Below, piece after piece: positions 8,713 through 17,865 of a stretch of DNA of 52,951 bases. Below the pieces are notes generated by a model. The model saw only the letters and a list, made by a program, of their open reading frames with translations, made no database searches and was not told where the DNA came from. The number at the start of each line of letters is the position of its first letter. Positions within the stretch are counted from its first letter, which is position 1. The position numbers and the translations under genes are program-made. The DNA comes from Polaribacter sp. (GTDB lineage Bacteria > Bacteroidota > Bacteroidia > Flavobacteriales > Flavobacteriaceae): positions 1 to 52,951 of the forward strand of contig JAQWOR010000063.1 of NCBI GenBank assembly GCA_029245785.1, in the 5' to 3' direction.

Positions 8713-9525
8713 TTAAGCTTCTTGAAGTTTCATATCAGTACTTTCAAAAATCTTATCTGCAGAACCTGCAATAAAACCAGAATACAAAGTACCGTTTTGC
8801 ATTGGATGACGAAAAGCAAACTCATAATAACAAGAAGTAATTTCTTTGGTTACTTCTTTAAATTTAACTGGAATTCTATCTGCCAATACACTAGATTGTT
8901 CTAACAATTCTTCAGGAGTTCCTTTAATTTCCCCTCCAGATGCATTCATTTTAAATCCGTTTTCTTTTATAAATTCATTCACTTCTTGTAAAGAATCAAA
9001 TGTCTCTAATTTATTCACGTCTACCGTAAAATGATTAGAACAAAATCCATTTACATACAGCCAAGCAGCATATTCTGACTCTGCTTGTAATTTTTTATAT
9101 ACCTCAAAACTAGGTTGCTCCCACAGCCTTCCTTTAAAAACCAATGCTGACGGGATTAATGCATCGACAGGAATGCGATCAATCATCTTTTTTACAGCGG
9201 CTTGTAATTCGTAAGAAAACTCTTTCGTTTTTAACTGACTGATAAATACTCGTGGCGCATTTTTATCTGTTACATGCTCATAATGTTTGGCATATAGTTT
9301 CTTTGCCTCAAAAGTGTACGTTCCACACTCCACATAACCAGCCTCAATAAATGGAGTTGCTAACACTTCTATATCTACTCGTTGGTCATCAAAAGTCCTA
9401 AACGCAACATGGTCGTTAAAAACTTGATTTCCTTTATGAGTAAATAACTCTTTAATTTTTTCTGCAGATGGAGTTCTTTGGATGTATTCTTTCCAAAGTT
9501 TTTCAAAAATAGCCGTTGTAGTCAT
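8713..9525 (-). CDS. DUF1338 family protein, probable 2-oxoadipate dioxygenase/decarboxylase (HglS type)
   Basis: A 270-residue DUF1338 protein. The Pseudomonas member HglS turns 2-oxoadipate into D-2-hydroxyglutarate with a non-haem iron. The expected metal ligands are visible: His39 in FNDHVAFRTF, His165 in CSNHFTVDV and Glu235 in YYEFAFRHP; Arg43 corresponds to the substrate arginine. It is shorter than HglS (about 460 residues) but has the whole core. The divergent neighbours are an Lrp regulator and a FAD/Fe-S dehydrogenase of the D-2-hydroxyglutarate type, exactly the next step of the lysine pathway, which supports the assignment. A -7 box on the minus strand at 9548-9555 fits a start at 9525. 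Substrate is inferred, not proven. Confidence 0.82.
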   Translation of the reverse strand: MTTTAIFEKLWKEYIQRTPSAEKIKELFTHKGNQVFNDHVAFRTFDDQRVDIEVLATPFIEAGYVECGTYTFEAKKLYAKHYEHVTDKNAPRVFISQLKTKEFSYELQAAVKKMIDRIPVDALIPSALVFKGRLWEQPSFEVYKKLQAESEYAAWLYVNGFCSNHFTVDVNKLETFDSLQEVNEFIKENGFKMNASGGEIKGTPEELLEQSSVLADRIPVKFKEVTKEITSCYYEFAFRHPMQNGTLYSGFIAGSADKIFESTDMKLQEA

Positions 9526-9547
9526 TTCTTGTTTTGTTTTTATATTG

Positions 9548-9555
9548 CAAAAATA
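9548..9555 (-). promoter_or_regulatory. Bacteroidota -7 box of DUF1338 gene
   Basis: On the minus strand the bases read TATTTTTG, a match to the TAnnTTTG element of the housekeeping sigma factor, 22 bases before the start codon at 9525. No good -33 element was seen. Confidence 0.5.
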
Positions 9556-9589
9556 AACTGATTTACTTTATTTTTTATCATAAAATAGG

Positions 9590-9617
9590 TAATTTTACAT
9601 CTTAAATGATAATTTTA
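9590..9617. promoter_or_regulatory. Candidate Lrp operator: TAATTTTA direct repeat
   Basis: The octamer TAATTTTA occurs at 9590-9597 and again at 9610-9617, a 20-base period (two helical turns), in the divergent region between the DUF1338 gene and the Lrp-type regulator. Such phased AT-rich sites are common for Lrp proteins. The assignment is inference from position. Confidence 0.35.
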
Positions 9618-9683
9618 AGTCATTATAACTTTATTTGACTCAACCTTATATTATTTGACACAAATTCTTTTAAACACCTCCTT

Positions 9684-10142
9684 ATGGAAAATCAATTTGA
9701 TTATATTGACAAACAAATTTTAGTGCAGTTAAGAAAAGACGCTCGTAAAGCCTATTCGAAAATTGCCACTGAATTAAAAGTTTCGAACTCTTTAGTGCAT
9801 CAACGGATTAAAAAATTAACAGAAATTGGACTAATCAAAAATGCTGAATTTGTACTGGATGAAAAAAAGTTAGGATTTAAAACCAAATCATATACAGGAA
9901 TCCGCTTGCGTGAAGCACGTTTTGCAAAAACCGTGATGGAAGAATTGTCTAAAATTGAAGAAATTGTAGAATGCAATTATGTTTCTGGTAATTATGCCAT
10001 ATTTATTCTGATATTTGCAAAAGACAATGAACATTTACGCGAAATTTTATACGAGCAAGTTCATTTAATTAATGGAGTTGCAGGTACAGATACATTTATT
10101 TGTTTTGATACTGGATTTAAAAGAAATATTCCTATTCAATAG
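9684..10142 (+). CDS. Lrp/AsnC family transcriptional regulator
   Basis: A 152-residue feast/famine regulator. Residues about 5-60 form the winged helix-turn-helix (DKQILVQLRKDARKAYSKIA, then VSNSLVHQRIKKL as the recognition helix), and residues about 68-145 form the RAM ligand-binding domain. It sits between the divergent DUF1338 gene and the FAD/Fe-S dehydrogenase, so it is the obvious candidate to control both in response to an amino acid, perhaps lysine or 2-aminoadipate. The 158-base upstream gap contains a phased TAATTTTA repeat that may be its operator. Family is certain, ligand unknown. Confidence 0.92.
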   Translation: MENQFDYIDKQILVQLRKDARKAYSKIATELKVSNSLVHQRIKKLTEIGLIKNAEFVLDEKKLGFKTKSYTGIRLREARFAKTVMEELSKIEEIVECNYVSGNYAIFILIFAKDNEHLREILYEQVHLINGVAGTDTFICFDTGFKRNIPIQ

Positions 10143-10199
10143 TTTTCAATGATTGACAATAGCACTTTAAAAGCATTATAAAATTCTCTACAAGGAGAA

Positions 10200-13049
10200 T
10201 TGTTTTTTGATAATCTACACAAGAACATGTACGCCACAGATGCTTCTGTGTATCGTAAAATTCCATTGGCGGTTGCTTTCCCAAAAGAAGTAAAAGACAT
10301 TCAACTATTGATTGCTTTTGCTACTAAAAAAAAGATTACCCTAATCCCAAGAACAGCAGGAACCTCATTAGCCGGACAATGTGTTGGAGACGGAATTGTT
10401 GTAGATACCTCTAAATACTTTACCAACATTTTATCGTTTGATCAAACAAAGAAAACAATTACTGTTGAGCCAGGAATTATTAGAGATGAATTGAATCATT
10501 TCTTAAGACCTTACGGGTTGTTTTTTGGACCAAACACCTCAACCTCTAACCGCTGTATGATTGGCGGAATGGTGGGCAATAATTCTTCTGGAAGCACTTC
10601 TATTAGATATGGTGTTACACGCGACAAAGTGCTTTCTATTGACGCTATTTTAAGCGACGGAACCCTCGCTACATTTTCTGAAGTACCATCTAAAGAATTC
10701 AAAGAAATATCAGCGAAAAATTCTTTAGAAGGAAAGATCTATGCAGCCATCTATTCTGAACTTATTTACGATGCTGCTCAGCAAGAAATAAAGGATGAAT
10801 TTCCAAAAGAAAGCATCCATAGAAGAAATACAGGGTATGCCATTGATGAATTTTTAAAATCTGATTTGTTTGGAGGTACAGAGCCTACCATAAATGTGGC
10901 AAAATTATTGTCTGGTAGCGAAGGTACCTTGGCTTTTTCTACAGCAATTACAATCCAACTAGATGACCTACCTCCTACAAAAAGCATTGTGGTTGCTTCG
11001 CATTTTGACAGCATTAATGAAAGCTTAAAGGCAACTGTAACCACTATGAACCACCATCTATTCACGTGCGAATTGATGGATAAAGTAATTTTAGATTGCA
11101 CCAAAAGTAATCGCGAACAAGCAAAAAACAGGTTCTTTTTAAAAGGAGACCCAAAAGCGGTGTTAATTTTAGAGGTAAAAGCAACAACTATTGAAAAAGC
11201 AGAAATCTTGGCCAATGCATTGATCAACGATCTCGAGAAAAATAGCTTCGGATATCACCATCCAAAAATCTACGGAAACGATATCAAAAAAGTACTAGAA
11301 TTGCGAAAAGCAGGATTGGGCTTATTAGGAAATATGGTTGGAGACCGAAAAGCAGTGGCCTGCATTGAAGATACTGCGGTTGACTTGCAAGATCTACCCA
11401 ATTATATTGATGCCTTTTCTGAAATCATGGAAAACCACCAACAAGAAGCAGTGTATTATGCACATGCTGGCGCTGGAGAACTCCATTTACGTCCAATTTT
11501 AAATCTAAAAAAGCAAGAAGACGTAGCACTCTTCAGAAAAATTACCACCGAAACAGCACAATTGGTAAAAAAATATAAAGGCTCTTTTAGTGGAGAACAT
11601 GGGGACGGAATTGTACGTGCAGAATTTATTCCTTTAATGATTGGTGAGAAAAATTACCAATTATTACGTCGCATTAAAAAAGCATTTGACCCAAACAATA
11701 TCTTCAACAAAGGAAAAATTACAGACGCTTTTGAAATGGATAAAAACCTGCGTTATAAGGTGGGTAGAACTGAACCAGAAATTAAAACCATTCAAGATTT
11801 TTCTGACAACGAGGGCATTTTAAAACTTGCTGAAAAATGTAATGGATCTGGAGATTGTAGAAAGCCTGTTTCTGCTGGTGGAACGATGTGCCCAAGCTAC
11901 CGAGCAACCAAAAACGAAAAAGACACCACACGTGCTAGAGCAAATGTATTACGAGAATTTTTAACCAACTCTGAAAAACCGAATCGGTTTGATCACAAAG
12001 AGTTAAAACAAGTTTTCGACTTGTGTTTGAGCTGTAAAGCCTGTGCAAGTGAATGCCCAAGTAATGTAGATGTTGCCGCATTGAAAGCAGAGTTTTTATA
12101 CCAATATCAAGAAAGTAATGGCTATTCATTTAGAAGCAAATTGTTTGCCAACAATGTCAAATACAACAAACTTGGAAGTATTGCTCCTGCGCTAACCAAC
12201 TTTCTTTTAAACACAACGTTGGCTAAAAAAGTAATGGGTGTTGCCACTAAAAGACCCATTCCGAAGTTGGCACCAAAAACACTGCGAAAATGGGCTCAGC
12301 GACGAACCACAGCTTCCCATCCTAAAAAAGTGTACTTATTTTGTGATGAGTTTACAAATTTCTACGATGTAGCCATTGGAAAAGACAGCATCTTATTGTT
12401 AGAGAAATTGGGCTATCAGGTGCTAATCATTGAACACGAAGAAAGTGGAAGAAGTTTTATTTCAAAAGGCTTCTTGAAAGAAGCAAAAGAAATTGCAACT
12501 AAGAATATTAACATTTTTAAAGAGGTTATTTCTAACAAAACACCCTTGATCGGTATTGAACCTTCTGCAATTTTAACCTTTAGAGATGAGTACATCAGAT
12601 TGGCAGACGACAGATCATCTGCAGAAAAAATTGCAAAAAACACGTTTACCATTGAAGAGTTTTTACAGAAAGAACATCAAAAAGGAACTATTGACACTTC
12701 GTTATTTACAAACGAACAAAAAACACTTAAAATTCACGGACACTGCCACCAAAAAGCACTGTCTAGTACAAGCGCTAGCTTTAACATATTGAACATCCCG
12801 AATCAGTATTCTGTAACCATTATGAATACCGGATGCTGTGGAATGGCAGGTTCATTCGGTTATGAAAAAGAACATTATAACATCAGTATGCAAGTAGGAG
12901 AAGACACCTTGTTTCCGAAGGTAAGAAACACAGCTAAAGATACCGAAATTGTAGCCGCAGGCACCAGTTGTAGACATCAAATTTTTGATGGAACAAAACG
13001 AATTGCAAAGCATCCTATAACCATTTTAAAAGAAGCACTTATACAATAA
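10200..13049 (+). CDS. FAD-linked oxidase with Fe-S domain (D-2-hydroxyglutarate dehydrogenase-like); 5' end interrupted
   Basis: A 949-residue fusion of a FAD-binding oxidoreductase (about 10-510: PRTAGTSLAGQCVGDGIVVD, GMVGNNSSGSTSIRYGVTRD, GEHGDGI) with a 4Fe-4S segment (about 545-640: GDCRKPVSAGGTMCPSYRA, CLSCKACASECPSNVD) and a C-terminal CCG domain (NTGCCGMAGSFGYE). This is the YdiJ-like architecture that oxidises D-2-hydroxyglutarate and related acids. The frame given starts at TTG 10200, but coding-like sequence continues upstream to ATG 10149 (MIDNSTLKAL, then TAA at 10179-10181, then NSLQGELFFDN), so the native start was probably 10149 and a TAA now cuts it after 10 codons. Restart at TTG 10200 or ATG 10227 would lose only a few residues. 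It lies directly behind the Lrp gene. Confidence 0.85.
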   Translation: MFFDNLHKNMYATDASVYRKIPLAVAFPKEVKDIQLLIAFATKKKITLIPRTAGTSLAGQCVGDGIVVDTSKYFTNILSFDQTKKTITVEPGIIRDELNHFLRPYGLFFGPNTSTSNRCMIGGMVGNNSSGSTSIRYGVTRDKVLSIDAILSDGTLATFSEVPSKEFKEISAKNSLEGKIYAAIYSELIYDAAQQEIKDEFPKESIHRRNTGYAIDEFLKSDLFGGTEPTINVAKLLSGSEGTLAFSTAITIQLDDLPPTKSIVVASHFDSINESLKATVTTMNHHLFTCELMDKVILDCTKSNREQAKNRFFLKGDPKAVLILEVKATTIEKAEILANALINDLEKNSFGYHHPKIYGNDIKKVLELRKAGLGLLGNMVGDRKAVACIEDTAVDLQDLPNYIDAFSEIMENHQQEAVYYAHAGAGELHLRPILNLKKQEDVALFRKITTETAQLVKKYKGSFSGEHGDGIVRAEFIPLMIGEKNYQLLRRIKKAFDPNNIFNKGKITDAFEMDKNLRYKVGRTEPEIKTIQDFSDNEGILKLAEKCNGSGDCRKPVSAGGTMCPSYRATKNEKDTTRARANVLREFLTNSEKPNRFDHKELKQVFDLCLSCKACASECPSNVDVAALKAEFLYQYQESNGYSFRSKLFANNVKYNKLGSIAPALTNFLLNTTLAKKVMGVATKRPIPKLAPKTLRKWAQRRTTASHPKKVYLFCDEFTNFYDVAIGKDSILLLEKLGYQVLIIEHEESGRSFISKGFLKEAKEIATKNINIFKEVISNKTPLIGIEPSAILTFRDEYIRLADDRSSAEKIAKNTFTIEEFLQKEHQKGTIDTSLFTNEQKTLKIHGHCHQKALSSTSASFNILNIPNQYSVTIMNTGCCGMAGSFGYEKEHYNISMQVGEDTLFPKVRNTAKDTEIVAAGTSCRHQIFDGTKRIAKHPITILKEALIQ

Positions 13050-13092
13050 ACAGTGATCAATGACAAACTCTTTACGATACCAACGTGTCACA

Positions 13093-13217
13093 TCGAGTGA
13101 ATTTGTTTTCGTAGAAAACACAAATTTGTATCGAGATGCTTCAAGTATTACTTATAAACTGTTCTCGATACTAATTTCTTCCATGTCTTTTCAGAAATTC
13201 ACTCGAACTGACAACTG
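13093..13217. repeat. Inverted pair of an interspersed 45-57 base element
   Basis: Bases 13093-13136 (TCGAGTGAATTTG ... AAATTTGTATCGAGA) and 13161-13217 (GTTCTCGATAC ... TTCACTCGAACTGACAACTG) are the same element in opposite directions, so the transcript could fold into a long hairpin. A further forward copy lies at 32953-33003. They fall in non-coding gaps only and look like a dispersed palindromic repeat family. Confidence 0.6.
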
Positions 13218-13223
13218 ATAAAA

Positions 13224-13250
13224 TTGATAACTGATAATTTTGTACATTTA
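13224..13250 (+). promoter_or_regulatory. Candidate promoter of MFS transporter
   Basis: TTG at 13224-13226 and the -7-like box TACATTTA at 13243-13250, spaced 16 bases, stand 18 bases before the TTG start at 13269. One mismatch to TAnnTTTG. Confidence 0.4.
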
Positions 13251-13268
13251 GCGTAAAACCAAACTATC

Positions 13269-14546
13269 TTGCTAAAACAACAAAAAATCACCTCGATGCT
13301 GGCTCTTATAATTGCTGGGGAAGCCATTTTTTTATTGCCTTTTGTCTTAGTCCGTGTTTTTAGACCCACCATTTTAGAAGTTTTTCAAATAAACAATTTT
13401 GAGTTGGGAACCCTATTTTCAATTTACGGAATGATTGCCATGGGATCCTATTTTCTTGGAGGCCCAATTGCAGACAAATTTGAATCTAGAAAACTAATGG
13501 CAGCTGCACTTGTCTTAACAGCTTTAGGAGGCATCTTCATTGCCACAATTCCAGATCTTAGCAATCTTAAACTAATCTACGGTTTTTGGGGAATGACAAC
13601 AATATTATTATTCTGGGCAGCACTAATAAAAGCCACTAGAGAATGGGGAACTAAAGAAACACAGGGAATGTCTTTTGGCTTTTTAGAAGGAGGAAGAGGT
13701 GCTTTTGCTGCTATTATTGCCACTTTTAGTGTATTGATCTTTAGCTTATTTTTCACAAACGAAGCAGAATCTGTTTCTTATCTTCAAAAAAAGGAAGCGC
13801 TTCAAATGATTATTTTATTTGTGGTAGGCATTGTTTTAATCATTGCGATTTTTGTGTGGTTTTTCTTACCTAAATCAATAGAAAAAGAACCGCAAGAAAC
13901 CGTAAAAACAGCCACGTTTACAACCGTTATAAATATTTTAAAGAAACCTACAATTTGGTTGCAAGCTATTATTATTGTTTGTGCCTATGTTGCTTATAAA
14001 ATAACAGACGATTTTTCTTTATATGCAAAAGAAGTCTTGCACTACAGCGATACCGAAGCTGCAAGTGTTGGAACCCTGGCCTTATGGATGCGACCCGTTG
14101 CTGCAGTTACAGCAGGGCTGATTGCTGACAAAATCTCCTCATCAAAAATGATTGTATATAGCTTTATATGCATTAGCATAACCAGTATTTTGATTGGTTT
14201 TGGTCTTTTTGAAGCAACTGCAGCAGCAATCTCTGTATTGATCATTATTATTATGTGTGTAGGTATTTATGCGCTTAGAGGATTATATTTTGCAATTATG
14301 GAAGAAGCCAATATACCGTTATCACAAACAGGAACTGCTATTGGAATTATCTCTGTTGTAGGGTATACTCCCGATATTTTTATCGGCCCCATTATGGGAT
14401 ACATTCTCGATAAAAACCCAGGTGCTATCGGGCATCAAAACCTGTTTTTATTCTTAGCGGCTTTTTCTTGTATTGGAATTTTAGCAGCAATTTATTTTGG
14501 AAAAATAACACGAAAAAATTGCTTTAATTCAACTAAAAACCATTAA
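13269..14546 (+). CDS. Major facilitator superfamily transporter, substrate unknown
   Basis: A 425-residue inner-membrane transporter with about 12 hydrophobic segments. The MFS loop 2-3 signature is recognisable as GGPIADKFESRKLMAA after the second segment, and a second GLIADKISSSK copy follows the eighth. The start chosen is TTG at 13269; an alternative ATG at 13296 would remove nine residues (LKQQKITS) that look like the normal cytoplasmic lead, so TTG is preferred. The position behind the 2-hydroxyacid dehydrogenase hints at an organic acid or amino acid substrate, but a 219-base gap with a repeat element and its own promoter-like boxes separates them, so this is weak inference. A convergent valS follows. 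Confidence 0.85.
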   Translation: MLKQQKITSMLALIIAGEAIFLLPFVLVRVFRPTILEVFQINNFELGTLFSIYGMIAMGSYFLGGPIADKFESRKLMAAALVLTALGGIFIATIPDLSNLKLIYGFWGMTTILLFWAALIKATREWGTKETQGMSFGFLEGGRGAFAAIIATFSVLIFSLFFTNEAESVSYLQKKEALQMIILFVVGIVLIIAIFVWFFLPKSIEKEPQETVKTATFTTVINILKKPTIWLQAIIIVCAYVAYKITDDFSLYAKEVLHYSDTEAASVGTLALWMRPVAAVTAGLIADKISSSKMIVYSFICISITSILIGFGLFEATAAAISVLIIIIMCVGIYALRGLYFAIMEEANIPLSQTGTAIGIISVVGYTPDIFIGPIMGYILDKNPGAIGHQNLFLFLAAFSCIGILAAIYFGKITRKNCFNSTKNH

Positions 14547-14633
14547 ACCAAGCGACAACACTCATTTTTAATTAATTACCTCTTCTACGGCAGACAAGTT
14601 CGGCAGATAAATACGCGTAAATGACAATGTACA

Positions 14634-17267
14634 TTACTTTAAGGCAACCAAACTTGTTTTAATGGTTTCAATTTTCGCTAAGGTATCTGTTTCTTTTTTG
14701 CGTTCTAACACAATTACTTGTTCTGGCGCATTGCTCACAAAACGCTCATTCGATAATTTTTTCTGAATTCCGAATAAGAAGCCTTCTGCTCTTTTTAATT
14801 CGACAGAAAGCTTTGCTTTTTCTGCTTCTACATCAATTTCTTCTACAGAAACAGGAACGTAATATTCATTTGATTTTACTCTAAACGAAGCGCCCTCTAT
14901 CTTCTCTGAAACATAGGTAATTGAAGCGGTATTTGTTAGTTTTTTGATAACTGCATCTAAACTTTCTGTAGATGCATCCTTATTTACAACAAACAATTCT
15001 ACTGATTCTTTAAAAGAAATATTTTTTTCTTTTCGGATGGTTCTAATTCCTGAAACAACTTCAGTAATCTTAGAAAAATCAGCAACCAACTGCGCATCAA
15101 TAGATGTTGATGCTGGCCATTTTGCTACAATTAAGGCTTCTTCTGGTGTTCTTTCTGATAAATACTGCCAAATTTCTTATGTTAAAAAAGGCATGAACGG
15201 GTGCAATAACTTTAAATTATTTTCAAAAGCATTGATGACTGCTCTGTATGTTTTCGCATCCATTGGTTGCCCAAATTCTGGCTTTACCATTTCTAAGAAC
15301 CAAGAGGCAAAATCATCCCAAACCAATTTATACACTGCCATCAATGCATCAGACAGTCTATATTTGTTATAATGGTCATCAATTTCTGCCAATACGGTTT
15401 GAAACTTTGCCTGGTACCAATCAATGGCAATCTTAGCAACTTCTGGTTGTTCTGCAGTTTCGCTAATTTTCCAACCATGTATCAATCGAAAGGCATTCCA
15501 TATTTTATTTGCAAATCCTTTTCCTTGTTGACAAAGTGATTCATCAAACATCAAATCATTTCCTGCGGCAGAGCTTAATAACAATCCAACACGCACACCG
15601 TCTGCTCCGTAGGTTTCAATCAGCTTTAAGGCGTCTGGTGAATTTCCTAATGATTTAGACATTTTTCTACGTTGTTTATCACGCACCAATCCTGTCAAAT
15701 ACACATTTTGAAAAGGTTTTTCATCTCTATATTCATATCCTGCAATAATCATGCGGGCCACCCAAAAGAATAGAATATCTGGGCCTGTTACTAAATCATT
15801 GGTTGGATAATAATAGTTAATTTCTTCATTCTCTGGATTGCGAATTCCATCAAAGACGTTCATTGGCCATAACCAAGCTGAAAACCAGGTATCAACCACA
15901 TCCGTTTCTTGCCTCAAGTCTGATTCAACTAATGAAGCGTTTTTTGTTTTTCCTTTTGCAAGCTCTAGCGCTTTTTCAATGGTTTCGGCAACCACAAAAT
16001 CTTCTTTTCCATCGCCATAGAAATAGGCCGGTATTTGCTGTCCCCATATCAATTGACGCGAAATGTTCCAATCTCTAATATTTTCTAACCAATGACGATA
16101 GGTATTTTCAAACTTCTTTGGATATAGTTTTATATCACCATCCTCTAACACCGATTTCATTGCTGGCTTCACCAATTCTTCCATGCTTAAAAACCATTGA
16201 TCTGATAGCCTTGGTTCAATAACAGCTTTGGTTCTTTCTGAAGTTCCAACCTTATGAAGGTGTTGTTCTATTTTTAGTAAAAATCCTTTTTCATCCAATT
16301 CCTTTGTAATCTCTTTCCGAACTACAAATCGGTCTTTCCCTTCATAATGCAATCCGAAAGAATTTAAACTCGCATCGTCATTAAAAATATCAACAACTTC
16401 TAATTGATGCTTGTCTCCTAGTACTTTATCATTTTCGTCATGCGCTGGAGTTACTTTTAAACAACCTGTTCCGAATTCAACATCTACATATTCATCTTCA
16501 ATAATCGGAATTACTCGATTGCACAAAGGCACTATGGCTTTTTTCCCTTTTAAATGAGTAAACCGTGTATCATTAGGGTTGATACAAATTGCGGTATCTC
16601 CAAAAATAGTTTCTGGCCGTGTGGTTGCAATGGTTAATGTATCATCACTTCCTTCAATTTTATAAGATAAGTAGTACAGGTTTCCCTGCCTTTCTTCATG
16701 GATTACTTCTTCATCAGAAAGTGTTGTTTTTGCTTCAGGGTCCCAATTTACCATTCGGTAACCTCTATAAATCAACCCTTTTTTGTACAAGTCAACAAAT
16801 ACCTTGATTACTGCTTCAGACAAGTCTGGATCCATGGTAAAGCTCGTTCGCTCCCAATCACAAGAACAACCTAACTTTTTCAATTGTTCTAAAATAATTC
16901 CGCCATATTCTTGTTTCCATTCCCAAGCATGCGCCAAAAACTCTTCACGAGTTAAGGAGTTTTTGTCAATTCCTTGTTCTTTTAATTTGGCCACCACTTT
17001 TGCTTCTGTAGCAATAGACGCATGGTCTGTTCCTGGAACCCAACAAGCATTTTTACCCTGTAACCGTGCTCTACGAATCAATACATCTTGAATGGTGTTG
17101 TTTAACATGTGCCCCATGTGCAAAACTCCTGTTACATTTGGAGGAGGAATTACAATAGTGTATGGTTCTCTTTCATCTGGTACTGAATGAAAGTACTTAT
17201 TTTTCATCCAGTAGTCATACCATTTGTCTTCTACACTAGATGCTATATATTTAGATGGGATATCCAT
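14634..17267 (-). pseudogene. valS: Valyl-tRNA synthetase interrupted by one in-frame TAA
   Basis: The reading frame spans 878 codons, the normal size of class Ia ValRS, but codon 697 is TAA (complement of 15177-15179). Start is ATG at 17267 ([16 protein letters not shown]), with a -7 box 31 bases upstream. Upstream of the stop are the HIGH motif ([17 protein letters not shown]), the editing domain, and KMSKS ([10 protein letters not shown]). The frame breaks at [26 protein letters not shown], where ValRS normally has Glu, so one GAA to TAA change explains it. The rest, anticodon-binding helices and the C-terminal coiled coil with LERKKETDTLAKIET, stays in frame. A true stop would remove the last 181 residues. 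The enzyme is essential and no second copy is visible, so error or readthrough must be considered. Confidence 0.93.
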
Positions 17268-17297
17268 GTTTCGGCTTAATTTTTGAAATATAATCAG

Positions 17298-17305
17298 CAA
17301 ATTTA
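17298..17305 (-). promoter_or_regulatory. -7 box of valS
   Basis: Minus-strand TAAATTTG, an exact TAnnTTTG match, 30 bases before the valS ATG at 17267. This supports 17267 over the upstream in-frame codon at 17300, which overlaps the box. Confidence 0.55.
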
Positions 17306-17364
17306 CAACTATATCTACAAATTGAAAAGTTGTATCGAAATTTTTAAATGCTAAATTTTAATTC

Positions 17365-17372
17365 TACTTTTG
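17365..17372 (+). promoter_or_regulatory. -7 box of DUF1573 gene
   Basis: TACTTTTG is an exact TAnnTTTG match ending 15 bases before the ATG at 17388. It supports the ATG as start and implies a very short leader. Confidence 0.5.
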
Positions 17373-17387
17373 TATAAAATTTTTACC

Positions 17388-17816
17388 ATGAAAAATATCT
17401 TTCTTTTTATATCTGTTTGCTTTTTAACAACAAGCCTTTTTTCTCAAGAGAAAAAAGAAATTGAGGCTGAATTTAAATTTGAAGAAGAAATTATTGATTA
17501 TGGTAAAATTGCGCAAAACTCAGAACGTGTTCGTGTTTTTGAATTCACAAATATTGGCGCTACTCCGTTAATTATTACAAACGTTCGTTCTTCTTGTGGG
17601 TGCACAATCCCTAAAAAACCTACAGAACCTATCATGCCAAATAAAAAAGGAACAATAGAAGTTTCGTATGACACGTCTAGGCTTGGCGGGTTTTCTAAAA
17701 TAATCACCATTTTTTCGAATGCCAAAAACAAAAGAAAAACAATACGAATTAAAGGCTATATAACTAAAAAAAAATCGGTTATTGTTAAAAAGAAAAGCAT
17801 GCTTTCTAAGCAATAG
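17388..17816 (+). CDS. Secreted DUF1573 domain protein
   Basis: A 142-residue exported protein. ATG 17388 is taken because it begins a signal peptide (MKNIFLFISVCFLTTSLFSQ); six more in-frame codons back to a TTG at 17370 overlap the -7 box. Residues about 30-125 are a DUF1573 domain, an immunoglobulin-like fold, with the marks FEFTNIGATPLIITNVRSSC, the conserved CGCTIP and GTIEVSYDTSRLGGF. A basic tail of Lys and Ser ends the protein. Family members occur widely in Bacteroidota without a proven function, often described as periplasmic or surface proteins. It is divergent from valS and convergent with the aspartyl protease gene. Confidence 0.88.
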   Translation: MKNIFLFISVCFLTTSLFSQEKKEIEAEFKFEEEIIDYGKIAQNSERVRVFEFTNIGATPLIITNVRSSCGCTIPKKPTEPIMPNKKGTIEVSYDTSRLGGFSKIITIFSNAKNKRKTIRIKGYITKKKSVIVKKKSMLSKQ

Positions 17817-17865
17817 AGAATTGTAAAAAGACAACTATATTGATAAACTTATCGATACTACTACT

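Noticed and set aside
10191..10202. AAGGAG just before TTG 10200 as a Shine-Dalgarno site
   Set aside because: The bases encode the conserved-looking Leu-Gln-Gly-Glu-Leu stretch, the spacing to TTG is only about two to three bases, and Bacteroidota rarely use such sites.
14634..15089. Independent 151-residue protein behind valS
   Set aside because: It is the C-terminal part of ValRS in the same frame as the upstream part, separated by a single TAA.
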